The translations under genes and the position numbers were made by a program. Source: Ahaetulla prasina (lineage: Eukaryota > Chordata > Lepidosauria > Squamata > Colubridae). From it: DNA of 64,000 nucleotides. The stretch covers positions 153,829,920 to 153,893,919 of the forward strand of contig NC_080540.1 in NCBI RefSeq assembly GCF_028640845.1. The letters are read 5' to 3'. The notes under the pieces are model-generated. The model was not told the origin of the DNA. It searched no databases and saw only the letters and a list, made by a program, of their open reading frames with translations. Shown one piece after another: positions 21,537-30,813 of the stretch (position 1 is the first letter of the stretch; every line of letters begins with the position of its first letter).

Positions 21537-22253
21537 GCCCCTAACATGCTGAGTTTATAGTGCAATTTTGGTGCAGTGTAGTCACTAAGATGTTGGGCTG
21601 ACACTAGGGAGACCCAAGTTCCAGATTGCCTTCAACCATGGAAACTCACTGGGCCATTTTATTCTACTCAGTATTTGTAAAATCTACTTCAGAAGGCTGT
21701 CATGGGAAAAATAGGAGAGACTGCTATGTATTCTGCCTTGATCTTATAAATGAAATGCATTTTATCAATAAATAATCTGCAATTTACCCAATCAAAATAT
21801 CAATGTATGTATATTTAAAGTAATTTAATTTTAAATCTTGTGGTCCAACAAAAGCAAATATTTCCCCTTCAGGATATTCAGATTTCCAAATGATCAATAT
21901 TTTCATTTCATATGTCATGGCAAGTATAACTCAGACAAATAGGATTATATGCCGAATCTTCAACATAGCAATAAAGCAACACTTAACTTGTCTTATCTTT
22001 ATTTTTCATATTGTAGGGAGACAGTGGTGGTCCTCTGGTGTGCTATTTCCCAGATGCAAACAAATATTATTTAATAGGAATCACCAGTTCTGGTGTTGGC
22101 TGTGGCAGACCAAAATTTCCAGGACTCTATGTACGTGCTGCAAGTTACAAAAAATGGATACATTCATATTTATCTAACAAAACAAATATTGTAAGCCTTC
22201 AGCTTGTCCTAATTGTGGGAACTGCTGGATGGATAACTTTCCATATTGCATAA
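12021..22253 (+). CDS. TMPRSS12: TMPRSS12-like trypsin-type serine protease, gene 1 (five exons)
   Basis: Joining exons 12021-12108, 14382-14583, 17387-17658, 18828-18970 and 22017-22253 gives 942 bp, 313 residues plus stop, with all junctions in frame and all introns GT-AG. The protein has a signal peptide (about 1-28), then ECGTRPAV with the propeptide Cys, an activation site SR-IVGG and the triad His (LTAAHC), Asp (ENDVALF) and Ser (GDSGGP). Asp six residues before the Ser (VDSCQGDSGG) predicts cleavage after Arg/Lys. Two sequons (NNS, NKT) and a hydrophobic tail of about 20 residues suggest a secreted or membrane-tethered glycoprotein. The mammalian TMPRSS12 family is testis-expressed; expression here is unknown. 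Length is a little below the human protein (about 348). Orthology is from recalled similarity, not a search; an acrosin/prostasin-like relative is the alternative. Confidence 0.88.
12123..12210 (+). mobile_element. CR1 3' terminal fragment
   Basis: The sequence 'gttggactagaagacctcta' followed by 'aggtcccttccagctctatt' and a (CATTT)n run is the standard amniote CR1 3' end. It starts 15 bp after the exon 1 donor site. Confidence 0.75.
12211..12602. other. Intron 1 sequence, nothing recognised
   Basis: No exon, ORF or repeat family recognised in this stretch of gene 1 intron 1. Confidence 0.5.
12603..13290 (+). mobile_element. CR1 LINE 3' fragment with a nested SINE
   Basis: It starts at the RT C-terminal '[15 protein letters not shown]' codons and runs through the CR1 3' UTR ('gacctcaccccattccaaag', 'aaggggcgtgcataagagca') to a tetranucleotide tail. 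The 12855-13122 segment is a reversed SINE inserted into its 3' coding end. Confidence 0.75.
12855..13122 (-). mobile_element. tRNA-derived SINE with L2-like tail, reversed
   Basis: Read on the reverse strand, it begins 'gggctctggtggctcaacag' (A-box region), has the B-box-like 'gttcaagtccc', the 'aaggttgactcagccttcc' body and the 'gtaagccgccctgagtcttc' L2-like tail, then an A-run. This is a nearly complete reference copy of the SINE whose tail is seen at 1-46 and 4544-4618. Confidence 0.8.
13291..13390. repeat. (AAAT)25 microsatellite
   Basis: A clean AAAT array that is the expanded tail of the preceding CR1 copy. Confidence 0.95.
13391..14381. other. Intron 1 of gene 1, nothing recognised
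   Basis: Mixed-composition intronic sequence with no repeat or exon I can support, ending in the polypyrimidine tract and AG acceptor at 14380-14381. Confidence 0.5.
14382..14583 (+). CDS. TMPRSS12: Gene 1 exon 2 (activation site and catalytic His)
   Basis: Encodes the propeptide Cys ([11 protein letters not shown]), the activation cleavage site (SR before IVGG), the [10 protein letters not shown] strand and the active-site LTAAHC. It starts after TTTCTAG and ends before GTATGT, phase 1 to phase 2, 202 bp. One N-glycosylation sequon (NNS) lies six residues before the catalytic His block. Confidence 0.9.
14645..14875 (-). mobile_element. tRNA-derived SINE, reversed
   Basis: Reverse complement of the SINE at 8595-8850, including 'gcagccctctctaagtggtt' and 'aacaatctggatcctcattt'. 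It starts about 60 bp after the exon 2 donor, so the intron's proximal part is largely repeat. Confidence 0.75.
14889..15150. mobile_element. hAT-like MITE, 262 bp, 8-bp target duplication
   Basis: The left end CAAGGGTGAAATCC and the complement of the right end CAGTGGTGAAATCC are inverted repeats. Flanks 14881-14888 and 15151-15158 are both GTATATAC. The interior contains two tandem 'gggattttgcagtatcctt'-like blocks shared with 9671-9979. Confidence 0.85.
15311..15436. repeat. (TATG)n/(TG)n compound microsatellite
   Basis: ATGT tetranucleotide and TG/TA dinucleotide runs. Apparent open frames across it are repeat artefacts. Confidence 0.95.
15441..17386. other. Intron 2 of gene 1, nothing recognised
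   Basis: About 1.9 kb with no repeat boundary or exon that I can support. It ends in a long pyrimidine tract ('gattttttccccctag') at the exon 3 acceptor. Confidence 0.55.
17387..17658 (+). CDS. TMPRSS12: Gene 1 exon 3 (catalytic Asp)
   Basis: Encodes [14 protein letters not shown], then [10 protein letters not shown] with the active-site Asp, YVQPICLP with the conserved Cys that pairs with the propeptide Cys, and [13 protein letters not shown]. It is 272 bp, phase 2 to phase 1, between CCCTAG and GTAAAT. Confidence 0.9.
17659..18827. other. Intron 3 of gene 1, with a MITE remnant
   Basis: The only structure seen is an imperfect inverted repeat around 18155-18265: 'gatgctgagaatcag' plus 'catctggaggg' pair with 'ccctccagatg' plus 'gattctcagcat'. 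This resembles a common squamate MITE by memory. The rest is unremarkable AT-rich intron. Confidence 0.45.
18828..18970 (+). CDS. TMPRSS12: Gene 1 exon 4
   Basis: Encodes [20 protein letters not shown] and then [14 protein letters not shown], ending just before the catalytic Ser motif. The Asp in VDSC is the S1 specificity residue. It is 143 bp, phase 1 to phase 0, identical in length to gene 2 exon 4. Confidence 0.9.
18971..19639. other. Intron 4 start, nothing recognised
   Basis: AT-rich intron. A possible SINE tail near 19500-19570 ('gtaagccacccagtcatctt' then AATAA) is too short to call. Confidence 0.4.
19640..21490 (+). mobile_element. L2 LINE, 5'-truncated, in intron 4 of gene 1
   Basis: Successive broken frames encode the L2 reverse transcriptase: [20 protein letters not shown], a YRPVSNL block (about 20018), [36 protein letters not shown] and YADDTQLYI (catalytic motif, about 20500-20525). 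The C-terminal [11 protein letters not shown] and [16 protein letters not shown] regions follow. It ends in the 'gccctgagtcctttgggaga' 3' motif. Several frameshifts and stops show it is dead, but it is little diverged. It lies in sense orientation within the intron. Confidence 0.85.
21491..21536. repeat. (AAAT)n tail of L2
   Basis: About eleven AAAT units form the 3' tail of the L2 insertion. Confidence 0.9.
21571..21770 (+). mobile_element. Probable tRNA-derived SINE
   Basis: The block 'gtgcagtgtagtcactaaga' followed by 'gggagacccaagttccagat' and 'tggaaactcactgggccatt' matches the SINE type at 9352-9555 and 29798-29990. Degenerate; borders uncertain. Confidence 0.45.
22017..22253 (+). CDS. 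TMPRSS12: Gene 1 exon 5 (catalytic Ser and C-terminal tail)
   Basis: Begins [18 protein letters not shown], so the nucleophile Ser is the third codon. It continues [18 protein letters not shown] and [12 protein letters not shown], then a hydrophobic tail ([15 protein letters not shown]...) before TAA. The tail, also present in gene 2, is compatible with a C-terminal membrane or GPI anchor. Acceptor is TATTGTAG. Confidence 0.9.
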   Translation, partial: GDSGGPLVCYFPDANKYYLIGITSSGVGCGRPKFPGLYVRAASYKKWIHSYLSNKTNIVSLQLVLIVGTAGWITFHIA

Positions 22254-22400
22254 AATTCGAATTTTATTGAAATAGAGTAACAGCTGATTATATTTTAAGT
22301 TTTTTTTTCCTTTCCATTGCAAACATAACATTTTTCAGAAAATTCTCAGTAATGGAACTAATTGATTTAAGTGGTAATTCAATTTAATAAATTCAGTATT
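22254..22400 (+). terminator. Gene 1 3' UTR with candidate poly(A) signal
   Basis: An AATAAA hexamer occurs at 22386-22391, about 130 bp after the stop codon. A later AATAAA lies near 22652. Which is used cannot be told from sequence. Confidence 0.45.
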
Positions 22401-22539
22401 CTAATCTTAGTATTCTAATCTGCTACTTATGCACACATACTTAGAATTTAACATTTACTTAATCTATATTTTAAATATAAGCACCAGTTATGTACCACTT
22501 ATGAGCTATAAAATATACAAAAGCTATCACACTATTAAT

Positions 22540-22566
22540 TTTATTTATTTATTTATTTATTTATTT
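22540..22566. repeat. (TTTA)n microsatellite
   Basis: Short TTTA array between the gene 1 3' end and the old CR1. Confidence 0.85.
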
Positions 22567-22763
22567 AAAGACTCTATATTTACTTAATGAATTCAGAGTC
22601 CTGTTTTACACATACTCCTAACCTTTCTATACTTTTTACAGCATTTCAAAAATAAATGTTATTTTACAAATGTGTGAAATTGCAGAAGAAAATACAGAAT
22701 AGCCATTCTCTTTCAATTGATTACACCTTAGAAGTAAAAACAGAGACATATATAACATAGTAA

Positions 22764-23690
22764 AGTGACTAAATTAGTGGATCAGAGAAATGCTGTGGAT
22801 ATAGTTTACTTGGACTTCAATAAGGCATTTGGCAAAATAAACCACAGCCTTCATCTTGGTACGACAGAAAAATGTGGGATAGACAGTACCACCACCAAAT
22901 GGATTTGCAGTTGGCTAACCAAACACACTCAGTGTATGGTATTACATCTACATGGAGGGAAGCATGCAGTAGGGTACCTCAAAATTCTGTCTTGAGTCCA
23001 ATGCTCTGCAACATCTTCATAAATGATCTTTGATGAGGGTTAGAAGTGGAACTCATAACATTTGCAGATAACACCAAGCTGGAGGAGAAGTGGGGAGAAT
23101 TGGCAACACCTTGGAAGATAGACTCATGATTCAGAAAGATCTTGACAAACTCAAGCATTGGCTCCTAGCCAATGAGATGCAATTCCGTGGGGAGAAAAAA
23201 AGGTTCTGCACCTAGGCAGGTAAAACTAAATGCACAGCTATAGGATAGGTGGATCCTGGCTCAACAACAATAACTGTAAGAAATATCTTGGTATCCTAGT
23301 GAGTCATCACTTAACTCTGAGCCAGCAGTGTGCTGCAGCTGCCAAAAAAGCCAATGCAATCCCAGGCTGCATCAACAGAAGAAGGGCAGCATCAAGATCA
23401 TAAGAAGTGATAGCACTAGGAATACAGTTTTGGTTACCACGATAGAAAAAAGATGTTGAGACACTAGAAAGTGTGCAGAGAAGAGCAACAAAGATGAAAG
23501 GCTAAACTGTATGATGAATATTTAAGGGAACTGGGTAAATCTAGCCTAAGGAAGAGAAGCATTAGTGATGACATGATAGCTATCTTCCTATACTTGAAAG
23601 ATAGTCACAGGGAGGAGGGAGTCAATACTCTCCAAAGCATCTGAGGACAGGGCAAGAAGAAAGGTGGGTGTTTGTTAAAGAGGGATCCAG
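22764..23690 (+). mobile_element. Old CR1 LINE fragment
   Basis: Broken frames read VDIVYLDFNKAF (RT), 'GSVLSPMLCNIF', a TFADNTK block in place of the catalytic FADD, 'SQQCAAAAKKANAIPGCIN' and the 'gtgcagagaagagcaacaaa' C-terminal region. These are classical chicken-CR1 signatures, with heavy decay. It is distinct from the younger CR1 at 3915 and 56896. Confidence 0.75.
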
Positions 23691-23870
23691 TCTGGAAGGA
23701 GAAATTTCCTTACATGAAGAACAATAAAATGTACATGTATAGTACCAGATAATCCATAGTCTCCATAGATAGAGCTGAAGAGCCCAGTGAAATAGCTGGG
23801 ATTTCTGATTCTCCAAAAGAGGAAAGGCCATGAAGGATAGTGCCTAAGATTGAGAAGGGAGGGGGATGCA
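23691..23870. other. Spacer, nothing recognised
   Basis: Unassigned sequence between the old CR1 and the duplicated gene-2-like segment. Confidence 0.4.
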
Positions 23871-24323
23871 TGATCAACTTTCTGTGTATGTGTGTATGAA
23901 AATTCCTGTGTTACAGAATATTGTTCAAACATGGATTTCCGAATTAAAAGCTACCCATTAGAAGATATAATGATATAATGAAAACAACGTAATGTCTTTT
24001 CTTCAATGTGACTACTTCTTGCAAATTAAATCTGTAAGAAAAGCAAACTGTTCTCAGCCTACATTGGGCTCTACCATGGGGACAGCAGTTTCGTATTTAC
24101 TCAAGGACAGGAGGAATGCACATTAATGTGGCCATGAGGAAGACCTAATTCTTTGTTCTGAGTTTGCCATATTGGGCTTATACTATCAGAATCCTGAATG
24201 TCACTGAAGATATTTGGCTGCTGTATATTCACTAGAAAACTAAATAAGAGGAGAGATAGACTTTATGCATGCATGCTTATAAATAATATGAGTCACTACT
24301 CATTGTTCTTTTTCATTTTTCAG
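23871..24323 (+). repeat. Duplicated intron sequence of gene 2 (upstream of exon 5)
   Basis: 23871-23977 matches 62477-62580, and 23978-24323 matches 63276-63613, at roughly 90% or better by eye. The roughly 695 bp that separate these blocks in gene 2, which include exon 4, are absent here. So this is a partial duplicate of the gene 2 3' end carrying an internal deletion. Confidence 0.85.
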
Positions 24324-24368
24324 GGAGATAGTGGTGCATAAATGCTTTTTATCAGATTCCAAATATTA

Positions 24369-24754
24369 CCGTATATACTCGAGTATAAGCCGAGTTTTTC
24401 AGCACATTTTTTGTGCTGAAAAACGTCCCCTCGGCTTATACTCGGGTCTATACGGCTTATACTCGAGTTTTTTTTTTTTAAGCCCCTCGGCTTATACTCG
24501 AGTATATACGGCTTATACTCGAGGTTTTTTTTTTCTTTTTTTCACATTTTACCGGACTGAAGCCCTGCCGGTGCAGTGAGAGGGCGGGGCGGGGGAGCCG
24601 CCAGCCTTCTCAGCTGAGGAGGAGGGTTTCAACCGGTAGGTGCCTCATTTCCCACCCTCGGCTTATACTCGAGTCCCCAGTTTACCCCAGTTTTTGGGGT
24701 AAAATTGGGGACCTCGGCTTATACTCGGATCGGCTTATATTCGAGTATATACGG
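24369..24754. mobile_element. TA-flanked MITE ('ccgtatatactcgagtataa' family), 386 bp
   Basis: The left end ccgtatatactcgagtataa and the complement of the right end ccgtatatactcgaatataa are terminal inverted repeats, with TA on both sides (24367-24368 and 24755-24756). Several internal sub-repeats of 'cggcttatactcgag' occur. TA duplication points to a mariner-like transposase. Removing the element restores alignment to gene 2 exon 5. Confidence 0.9.
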
Positions 24755-24765
24755 TACATTGTAGG

Positions 24766-24943
24766 TGTTAAGTCTGGGCAGTAACGAGGCAGGAGACCAG
24801 GGTAGTGACAACAGCTCTTTAATATATGGTGAACCCAGCAACCGGGCTGGGGAAAAACCTCTCCTTAAATACAGTTTAGCCGGCGGCTTCAACCAATCAG
24901 CAACGTGCTTGTTTCCCGCCAAAACATTTAAAGATACATTACA
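24766..24943 (-). repeat. Gypsy 3' LTR (reverse copy)
   Basis: 178 bp and indistinguishable by eye from 29143-29320. In element orientation this is the downstream LTR, preceded by a purine-rich tract (ggagggaaggag-like, 24944-24958 reversed). Confidence 0.9.
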
Positions 24944-24994
24944 CTCCTTCCCTCCCAGAAAACACTTTACCCATATTTACATGATATTTACATA

Positions 24995-26974
24995 TTATTT
25001 TTCAACGTAATCACGCAAATAGACTGGGCGTCTCCTGACTCTTTCGGACCTGCACAATTCATTCCCTGGGAGTGGGTCGAGCTGACCGGAGGGGCTGTTT
25101 GTTCCTCTCAGCTCCTCCTCTAGGCCATCCGGCCCTGGATTATTTGCCGAGTCGTCCCTGCTGTTTTCTAATGGAACCTGTTGGCGTCGCTGGACCTCCT
25201 GGAACTCAGATAAGTCCTGCGATTGCCCCGGGTTTGAGTCAGCTGTGGATTCAAACATTGTATAGTCAGGGCCTGTTTCGTCTAATTCGGATTGTTCGGC
25301 TATGCGTTTTCTTATTTGGTCTATGTGGCGCCTCCATACTCGGCCGTCCTTTATTTCCACCAAGTATGATTTTGGACCTGTTATGTTTAGGATTTTCCCT
25401 GCTACCCAGGTCGGGCCTTCACCATAGTTGTGTGCCCACACTCGGTCGCCTATGTCCATCCCTCTTGTTTTTTCGAGTCCCCCCTTGTAACCCTCTGGTG
25501 TATAGTTTGGATTTAAACGGTTTAGTGGGCACCTGAGCTTTCGGCCCATTAATAATTCTGCTGGGCTTCTGCCGGTTGTGACACAGGGGGTTCTGTGTTG
25601 GACGGCCAGGAAGGCATCGATTTTTGTTTGCCAGTCGCCTGGCTTGAGTCTGGACAATGCCTCTTTTGCGCTCCGTACGAAGCGTTCTGCAAGGCCATTC
25701 GTCGCAGGGTGGAAAGGCGCCGAGAGGGCATGCCGGATGCCCTCTTCTGCCAAGTACTCCTCAAACTGGGTTGCCGTGAATTGCGGGCCGTTATCGGATA
25801 CTAACGTGTCGGGCAACCCATGGGTTACGAATAGGTGCCGTAGGACTGAGATCACGGCCTCGGCTGTCATGGATCTCATGAGAATGATTTCCAGCCATTT
25901 GGAGTAGGCATCGACTACTACCAGAAAGGTTTGGCCGTGGAAGGGGCCGGCAAAGTCAATGTGGATTCTAGACCAGGGCCCTTGGGGTCTCTCCCATTCC
26001 CGAACCGGGGCCGTTGGGGGTAGCGGTCTGGACTCCTGGCAGGCCTGGCATTTCCCTACCCTCTCAGCAATTTCCGAGTCCATTAAAGGCCACCACACAT
26101 AGCTTCTCGCTAGACCCTTCATCCTCACGATCCCTGGGTGACCCTCGTGGAGGAGATCCAACACCCTTTTCCTCAATTTCTCTGGGATCACCACTCGATA
26201 CCCCCATAGCAGGCACCCCCCTTGAGCCGAAAGTTCCCCACGTTTCTTTACAAACTCTTTAAAACGCTCGCCCGGCGCAGCGGGCCACCCTCTTTGTACC
26301 CAACCAAGTACAGTTCTCAAAATAATGTCCCGGTATGTCGCCCGAGCCACCTCCTTAGACGTGACTGGGCCAGAGTCCAGAGAGTCAATTAACAGTATGG
26401 GCGTCCCTGGAGTGGGGTCCTCGATCGCCCCTGGCAGTGGGCATCTGCTTAACGCGTCCGCATGCCCCAGCTCCTTTCCTGGCCGATGCCGCAGTTTATA
26501 GGAGTAGGCGGCTAAAAAGATAGTCCATTGGGTCAATCGGGGCGAGAGTGCCACAGGCGTTGGGCGGTCGCCAGCCAGTAACCCTAACAGTGGTCTGTGG
26601 TCTGTAACAATTTCAAAGTCTCTACCAAAAACGTATTCGTGAAACTTTTTTACTCCTGACACTATAGCTAGAGCTTCCTTATCCAACTGACTATAGTTCC
26701 TCTCTGTCGAGGACATTGTTCTGGAGTAGAAGGCTATTGGGGCTTCTGTGCCATTTGGAAGCCTGTGGCTGAGCACAGCACCCACCCCGTAAGGGGAAGC
26801 ATCGCAAACTAATACCAATGGCATTGTGCTATGATACTGGATCAGTAAGCTATCGCTCGAGAGTAGGTTTTTTACTGCCTCGAAAGCCCTAGCTTCCGTC
26901 TTTCCCCAAGACCAAACAGTATTCTTTCCCAGTAACTTATGTAGCGGCTCGGCAACGGTTGCCTTATTTTTCAA
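24995..26974 (-). pseudogene. Gypsy pol part 2: RNase H and integrase (reverse copy)
   Basis: About 659 residues. RNase H has VCDASPYGVGAVLS and the VTDHRPLL segment. The integrase has an HHCC zinc region (LHEGHPGIVRMKG to CQACQ), a DDE core with HIDFAGPF, VSDNGPQF and the PFHPATNGLAER Glu region, and a GPY/F-like C-terminal module (TGPKSYLVE). The frame is open from the RT-RNase H connection to the stop at 24995, in a different frame from the upstream gag-RT part, so expression as one polyprotein needs a frame change. Confidence 0.85.
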
Positions 26975-27090
26975 AAAGACCGCGTAAAGTTCACTAGACC
27001 CAGGAATGCCTGTAGCTCTGTTTTGTTTTGGGCGCTGGAGCCTTTCTTATTGCCTTGACCTTGCTCTCAGTGGGTGGATTCCTTCCTTGT

Positions 27091-29043
27091 CTATTCTGTA
27101 GCCCAAGAACTCTCTGATTCTACCCCTATTTGGCATTTGTTCACTTTAACCTTTGGAGCGGCTGACCGGAAAATGCCCAAAACTTTTCTCAAACGCTCCC
27201 CCAATTCTTCTAAATTTTCGGCTGATACCAATACATCATCAAAATAGGGGACTACCCCCGGGAGCCCTTGCAGAAGTCGCTCCATTAAATTTTGAAATAG
27301 ACCAGGTGCCACACTCACCCCAAACTGTAACCGGGTACACTTGAAAGCACCTCTGTGAGTCACAATTGTCTGGGCTTCGGCTGTGTTGGCGTCTACAGGC
27401 AGTTGTTGATAGGCTTGGGCCAAATCTAATTTGGCAAAAACGTGCCCTTGCCCCAGCGAGTGCAGCAAGTGTTGCACCACGGGGACCGGATAAGCGCTTT
27501 TTTGCAAGGCTTTGTTTAAAGTTGCCTTGTAGTCAGCGCAGATTCTAACTGACCCATCTGGTTTCACTGGGGTGACGATTGGCGTCTCCCACTTTGCATG
27601 ATCGACTGGCACTAGTATCCCCTGACTGATTAGTTTGTCTAGCTCCCTGTCAATCTTGGGTTTAAGGGCAAAAGGGACCCTCCTTGCTTTTAACCGTATG
27701 GGGGCTACCTGGGGGTCTAAATTGAAAGAAATAGGGGTCCCCTTGTACTTGCCCAGGCAGTCCTTGAAAACATCTTCGAATTCGTCCGTGAGTGTGTCCT
27801 TTAGGTTAAAGTCATTTCTGTAGATGCCAGTCACTCCCATGCCCAATGCTCGAAACCAGTCTAGTCCCAACAAACTGGGCAGGGTCCCTTCGACTATCGT
27901 GATGGGTAGGGTCTTCTTGTGTGGTCCGTACTCGACGCGGACGGACGTTGTCCCTCGAACAGGGATGCGATTCCCTTGGTAGTCTTGAACTTTTAGCCGC
28001 TGTGTTTGCAGTTTGCGTTTGGCGATTTTCGGCAAAGCTTTCGCAAAAGTGTCCCAGGACATGATTGTGATCGCTGACCCTGTGTCCACCTCCAGTCGGC
28101 ACGGCACTCCTTCGATTTTCGGTTTTGTGAAGATTTTCTTCTCCACGCGGGTTGCTGCACGACCCACTATTACGGTCGTTCGATTTGACTTCGCGCCCTT
28201 TTTGTTTTGACCAATCACGGGTCGCCTTGCCGATCCCGCGCTCTGATTGGTTGGTTTGAATTTTCGGCGGGAAGGTTGGGGTGCTCGACAGACTTGAGCC
28301 AGGTGCCCCTTCTTCTCGCACCGTCGACATGTAGCGTCCTTGAACTTGCATTGATGACGCTGGTGTTGCCCTCCGCAACTTCCGCATTCATCCCGGTCTT
28401 CTTTTCTCGGTCTCCCGGTGTGAAAAACTCCTTCCTCATCCTCGCCGTCTGATTCGGTCTGGACTTCTTCGTAGTGGACCGGAGTTGATTTCGCGCTCGC
28501 CGTTGGCGTGAGCGGCTTTTGTAGGGTTTCCGCCGCTTGGGTGGACATCTCATGAGCTCTGGCTTCGTCCAGAGCGTTTGCCAGCGTTAGATTGCTTTTT
28601 GATAGCAGCCGCCTCCGCAAACGAATGTCTCTGACCCCACGGATGAGTTGCTCCAACAGTTCCTCATCCAAATCTCGGTACCCACAATCCTTGGAGGCTT
28701 TCCTCAGGGCGGCCATGTAATCGCTGATGGATTCTCCCTCTTGCTGTCTGCGCTCTCCAAATTCAAAACGCCGTACATATTTGGACGGTGTTGGCGCGAA
28801 ATGGTTCTTCAATAGATTCTGCAGAGTTTGCCACGATACCGATTGTACCGGCGTTGGCTCTGCCAGGGCTTCCGCGATGTCGATGACCTCGGGACCGCAG
28901 TGGCTCAGAAAATACGCCCTTTTTCGGTTGTCTGGAACTCCTTGCAGTTCATTCGCCTCGAGGAAACTCTCGAAACGGGTCATGTATGTCCCCCATTTCT
29001 CCTTGGATGGGTCAAATGGCGCAGGCGGTGTGTAGCTGGCCAT
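27091..29043 (-). pseudogene. Gypsy gag-protease-RT (reverse copy), broken at its end
   Basis: 650 residues from an ATG (MASYTPPAPF) at 29043. Gag comes first, with a CCHC-like knuckle (CRRCEKKGHLAQVC) after a Cys/His-rich partner (CGSCGGQHQRHQC). Then comes the aspartic protease with DTGSA, then RT with its first motifs and catalytic YFDDVLVS. A one-base loss relative to the + copy near 27110-27125 shifts the frame, and translation stops shortly after at 27091. Confidence 0.85.
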
Positions 29044-29142
29044 CGCTGCGTTCCGCCCTGAATTTTTGCTGGGTTCGGTCCTCGTAGTGCGTTCAGCTCT
29101 TTCCTGGTGCTTTTAGCCTCGGGATCCCATCCTCGTCGCCAG

Positions 29143-29320
29143 TGTTAAGTCTGGGCAGTAACGAGGCAGGAGACCAGGGTAGTGACAACAGCTCTTTAAT
29201 ATATGGTGAACCCAGCAACCGGGCTGGGGAAAAACCTCTCCTTAAATACAGTTTAGCCGGCGGCTTCAACCAATCAGCAACGTGCTTGTTTCCCGCCAAA
29301 ACATTTAAAGATACATTACA
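29143..29320 (-). repeat. Gypsy 5' LTR (reverse copy)
   Basis: 178 bp with an inverted CCAAT (attgg), a TATA-like tatttaag and an ATTAAA signal in element orientation. The primer-binding-like tggcgacgagga lies just inside. Confidence 0.9.
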
Positions 29321-29497
29321 GTAGGAAACACCAGCTATGGTATTGGCTGTGGCAGATTAAAATTTCTAGGAGTTTATACTAATTTGCCTAAGTGCATGTT
29401 CTGGGTGGGGAGACAACTTAGCAAAAGCAACACTGTGAGCATTCAGCAGGTTCTTTTTTTGCTTGTGGTGTGGAACATTTCCAAACTAATTGTATGA

Positions 29498-29720
29498 AGC
29501 AACAAACGTGCTTTTTAATGTGCCATAAATATATCATATTGTTTTTAAACACATTGAATTATTTTGCAATCTCATTATTTCTGAAAAAAATATTACTTAA
29601 CAATAAAGTCTATCATTTTAATTTGCTCATTGATATATTAAAGCATGCATTTTCATCTGTAATAAACTCTATGAATGCTCTTTATTGTTGTAGGATAGAA
29701 AACCTGCTTCTTTCTGCCCC
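29498..29720 (+). repeat. Duplicated 3' flank of the exon 5 relic
   Basis: Matches the sequence after the gene 2 stop codon (63845-64000), including 'aatttgctcattgatatatt' and 'aaagcatgcattttcatctg', with small indels. The duplication therefore extends beyond the coding region on the 3' side. Confidence 0.8.
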
Positions 29721-29797
29721 ATATTATAGCAAACAAAATCAAGGTGGGGTTGAGTTAAAGGGTGTATTCAGCTGCCCGGAAGAGGGAATGAGAGTGT

Positions 29798-29990
29798 GAT
29801 GTTGTGGTTAAGGTATCAGACTGTCACCCGGAGACCCAGGTTCTAGTTTACCCTGAGCCACAGAAGCTCAGTGGGTGAGTTTGGGGCCATTGTTTCCCCT
29901 CAGCCCAACCAAAGGTTGCTGTGCAGGACTGTGGTAAGGAAAATGGCAAGAGGGAGGACTACCGTATGCCTCAAGTTCCTGAATTAAAGA
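29798..29990 (+). mobile_element. tRNA-derived SINE fragment
   Basis: A-box-like 'gttgtggttaaggtatcaga', then 'ggagacccaggttctagttt' (B-box region) and 'cacagaagctcagtgggtga'. Same type as 9352-9555. The 3' end is truncated. Confidence 0.55.
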
Positions 29991-30139
29991 GCAAATATAA
30001 ATCTAGGCTATAAATACATTTATTTGTTTACCTTTCTTATGTATGCATAAAGGTATCTGTCAGGCTTCCTTTTCCTTCATAATATAGAAATCCTCTTAAC
30101 ATGAAGCAGACCGCTAGTGTGACTCAGAGTTGTCTATAC

Positions 30140-30813
30140 TTAATGGCAGCTAATGGGCTTCAGCCGGACCATTATTGAGGCAGACGTCCATCATGATGGA
30201 TTTTGTTGCAGAAGTAATTGTGAACTGGAAAGACATCTGCTGGAGGAAAGAAAAAATCATTTAGATCAGTGTGGGACAAATTGGAAGGAACTTTGTTTTT
30301 ATAGCTGGAGCGAGATGGTAGCAGAGAAAAAAGAGAAGTGGGATTGATAAAGATTTAAAGTGAAAGAGTTTTTTTAAAAAAAAACACCACATTGAAATTG
30401 GACTCTTCCAGAAGTAAAGAGATATATGGACTGGAATTTTTATAATTCAAAAATTTTTCTCTACTTGTATAAGAACATGAAAAACTGGGAAGAATTGTGG
30501 GAGATGCTTTTGATGATCCGAGTCTGTGAGACATATGGCTGAAAAAGAAATCAGTGAGAATACAGATATTCATACTAGGATCGATACTGAAAAAATGAAA
30601 ATAGAAGAAAGAAAGAAACTTTTTAAAAAAGGGGGAAAAGTGAGAAAGAAAAAATTGAGAAGGAAAGTTAGAAAGATGGGAAAATTAAGGAAAAAAATTG
30701 ATGATTACACTGGGATTAGCAGTGAAAAATTAAAGAGAAGGGGAGAAAATGGAGAAATATTGAGGGGGGACATCAAAAGAGGAAAGTGGAAAAGAGGAAA
30801 TAAGAAAGGAAGA
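30140..30813 (+). mobile_element. Possible L1-like element, left part (split by gypsy)
   Basis: Begins around 'ttcagccggaccattattga' and continues into strongly A/purine-rich sequence with a lysine-rich open frame (30526 onward: EERKKLFKKGG, VRKKKLRRKVRKMGKL). This could be an L1 5' UTR/ORF1 remnant. It continues after the gypsy element at 35410. Family assignment is weak. Confidence 0.35.

Larger units (their letters stand above)
24766..29320 (-). mobile_element. Ty3/gypsy LTR retrotransposon, reverse strand, 4,555 bp
   Basis: Two LTRs of 178 bp (24766-24943 and 29143-29320) look identical, start TG and end CA in element orientation, and are flanked by a 5-bp GTAGG duplication (24761-24765, 29321-29325). 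Inside, in element order: primer-site-like tggcgacgagga next to the 5' LTR, gag, protease, RT, RNase H and integrase (Ty3 order). Identical LTRs indicate recent insertion. Frame breaks near 27100 and 26975 separate RT from RNase H. No env was seen. Confidence 0.95.
24324..29497 (+). pseudogene. Exon 5 relic of a third TMPRSS12-like copy, split by two transposons
   Basis: The exon runs 24324-24368, 24757-24765 and 29326-29497. It opens with GDSG and then an in-frame TAA where the intact genes read on through GP; a few bases are also missing at this point. The remainder ([12 protein letters not shown], [12 protein letters not shown], then the hydrophobic tail) is recognisable and most like gene 2. 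The acceptor CAG at 24321-24323 is retained, but no exons 1-4 are nearby. The MITE 24369-24754 and the gypsy element 24766-29320 lie inside it. It cannot encode a protease. Confidence 0.9.
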
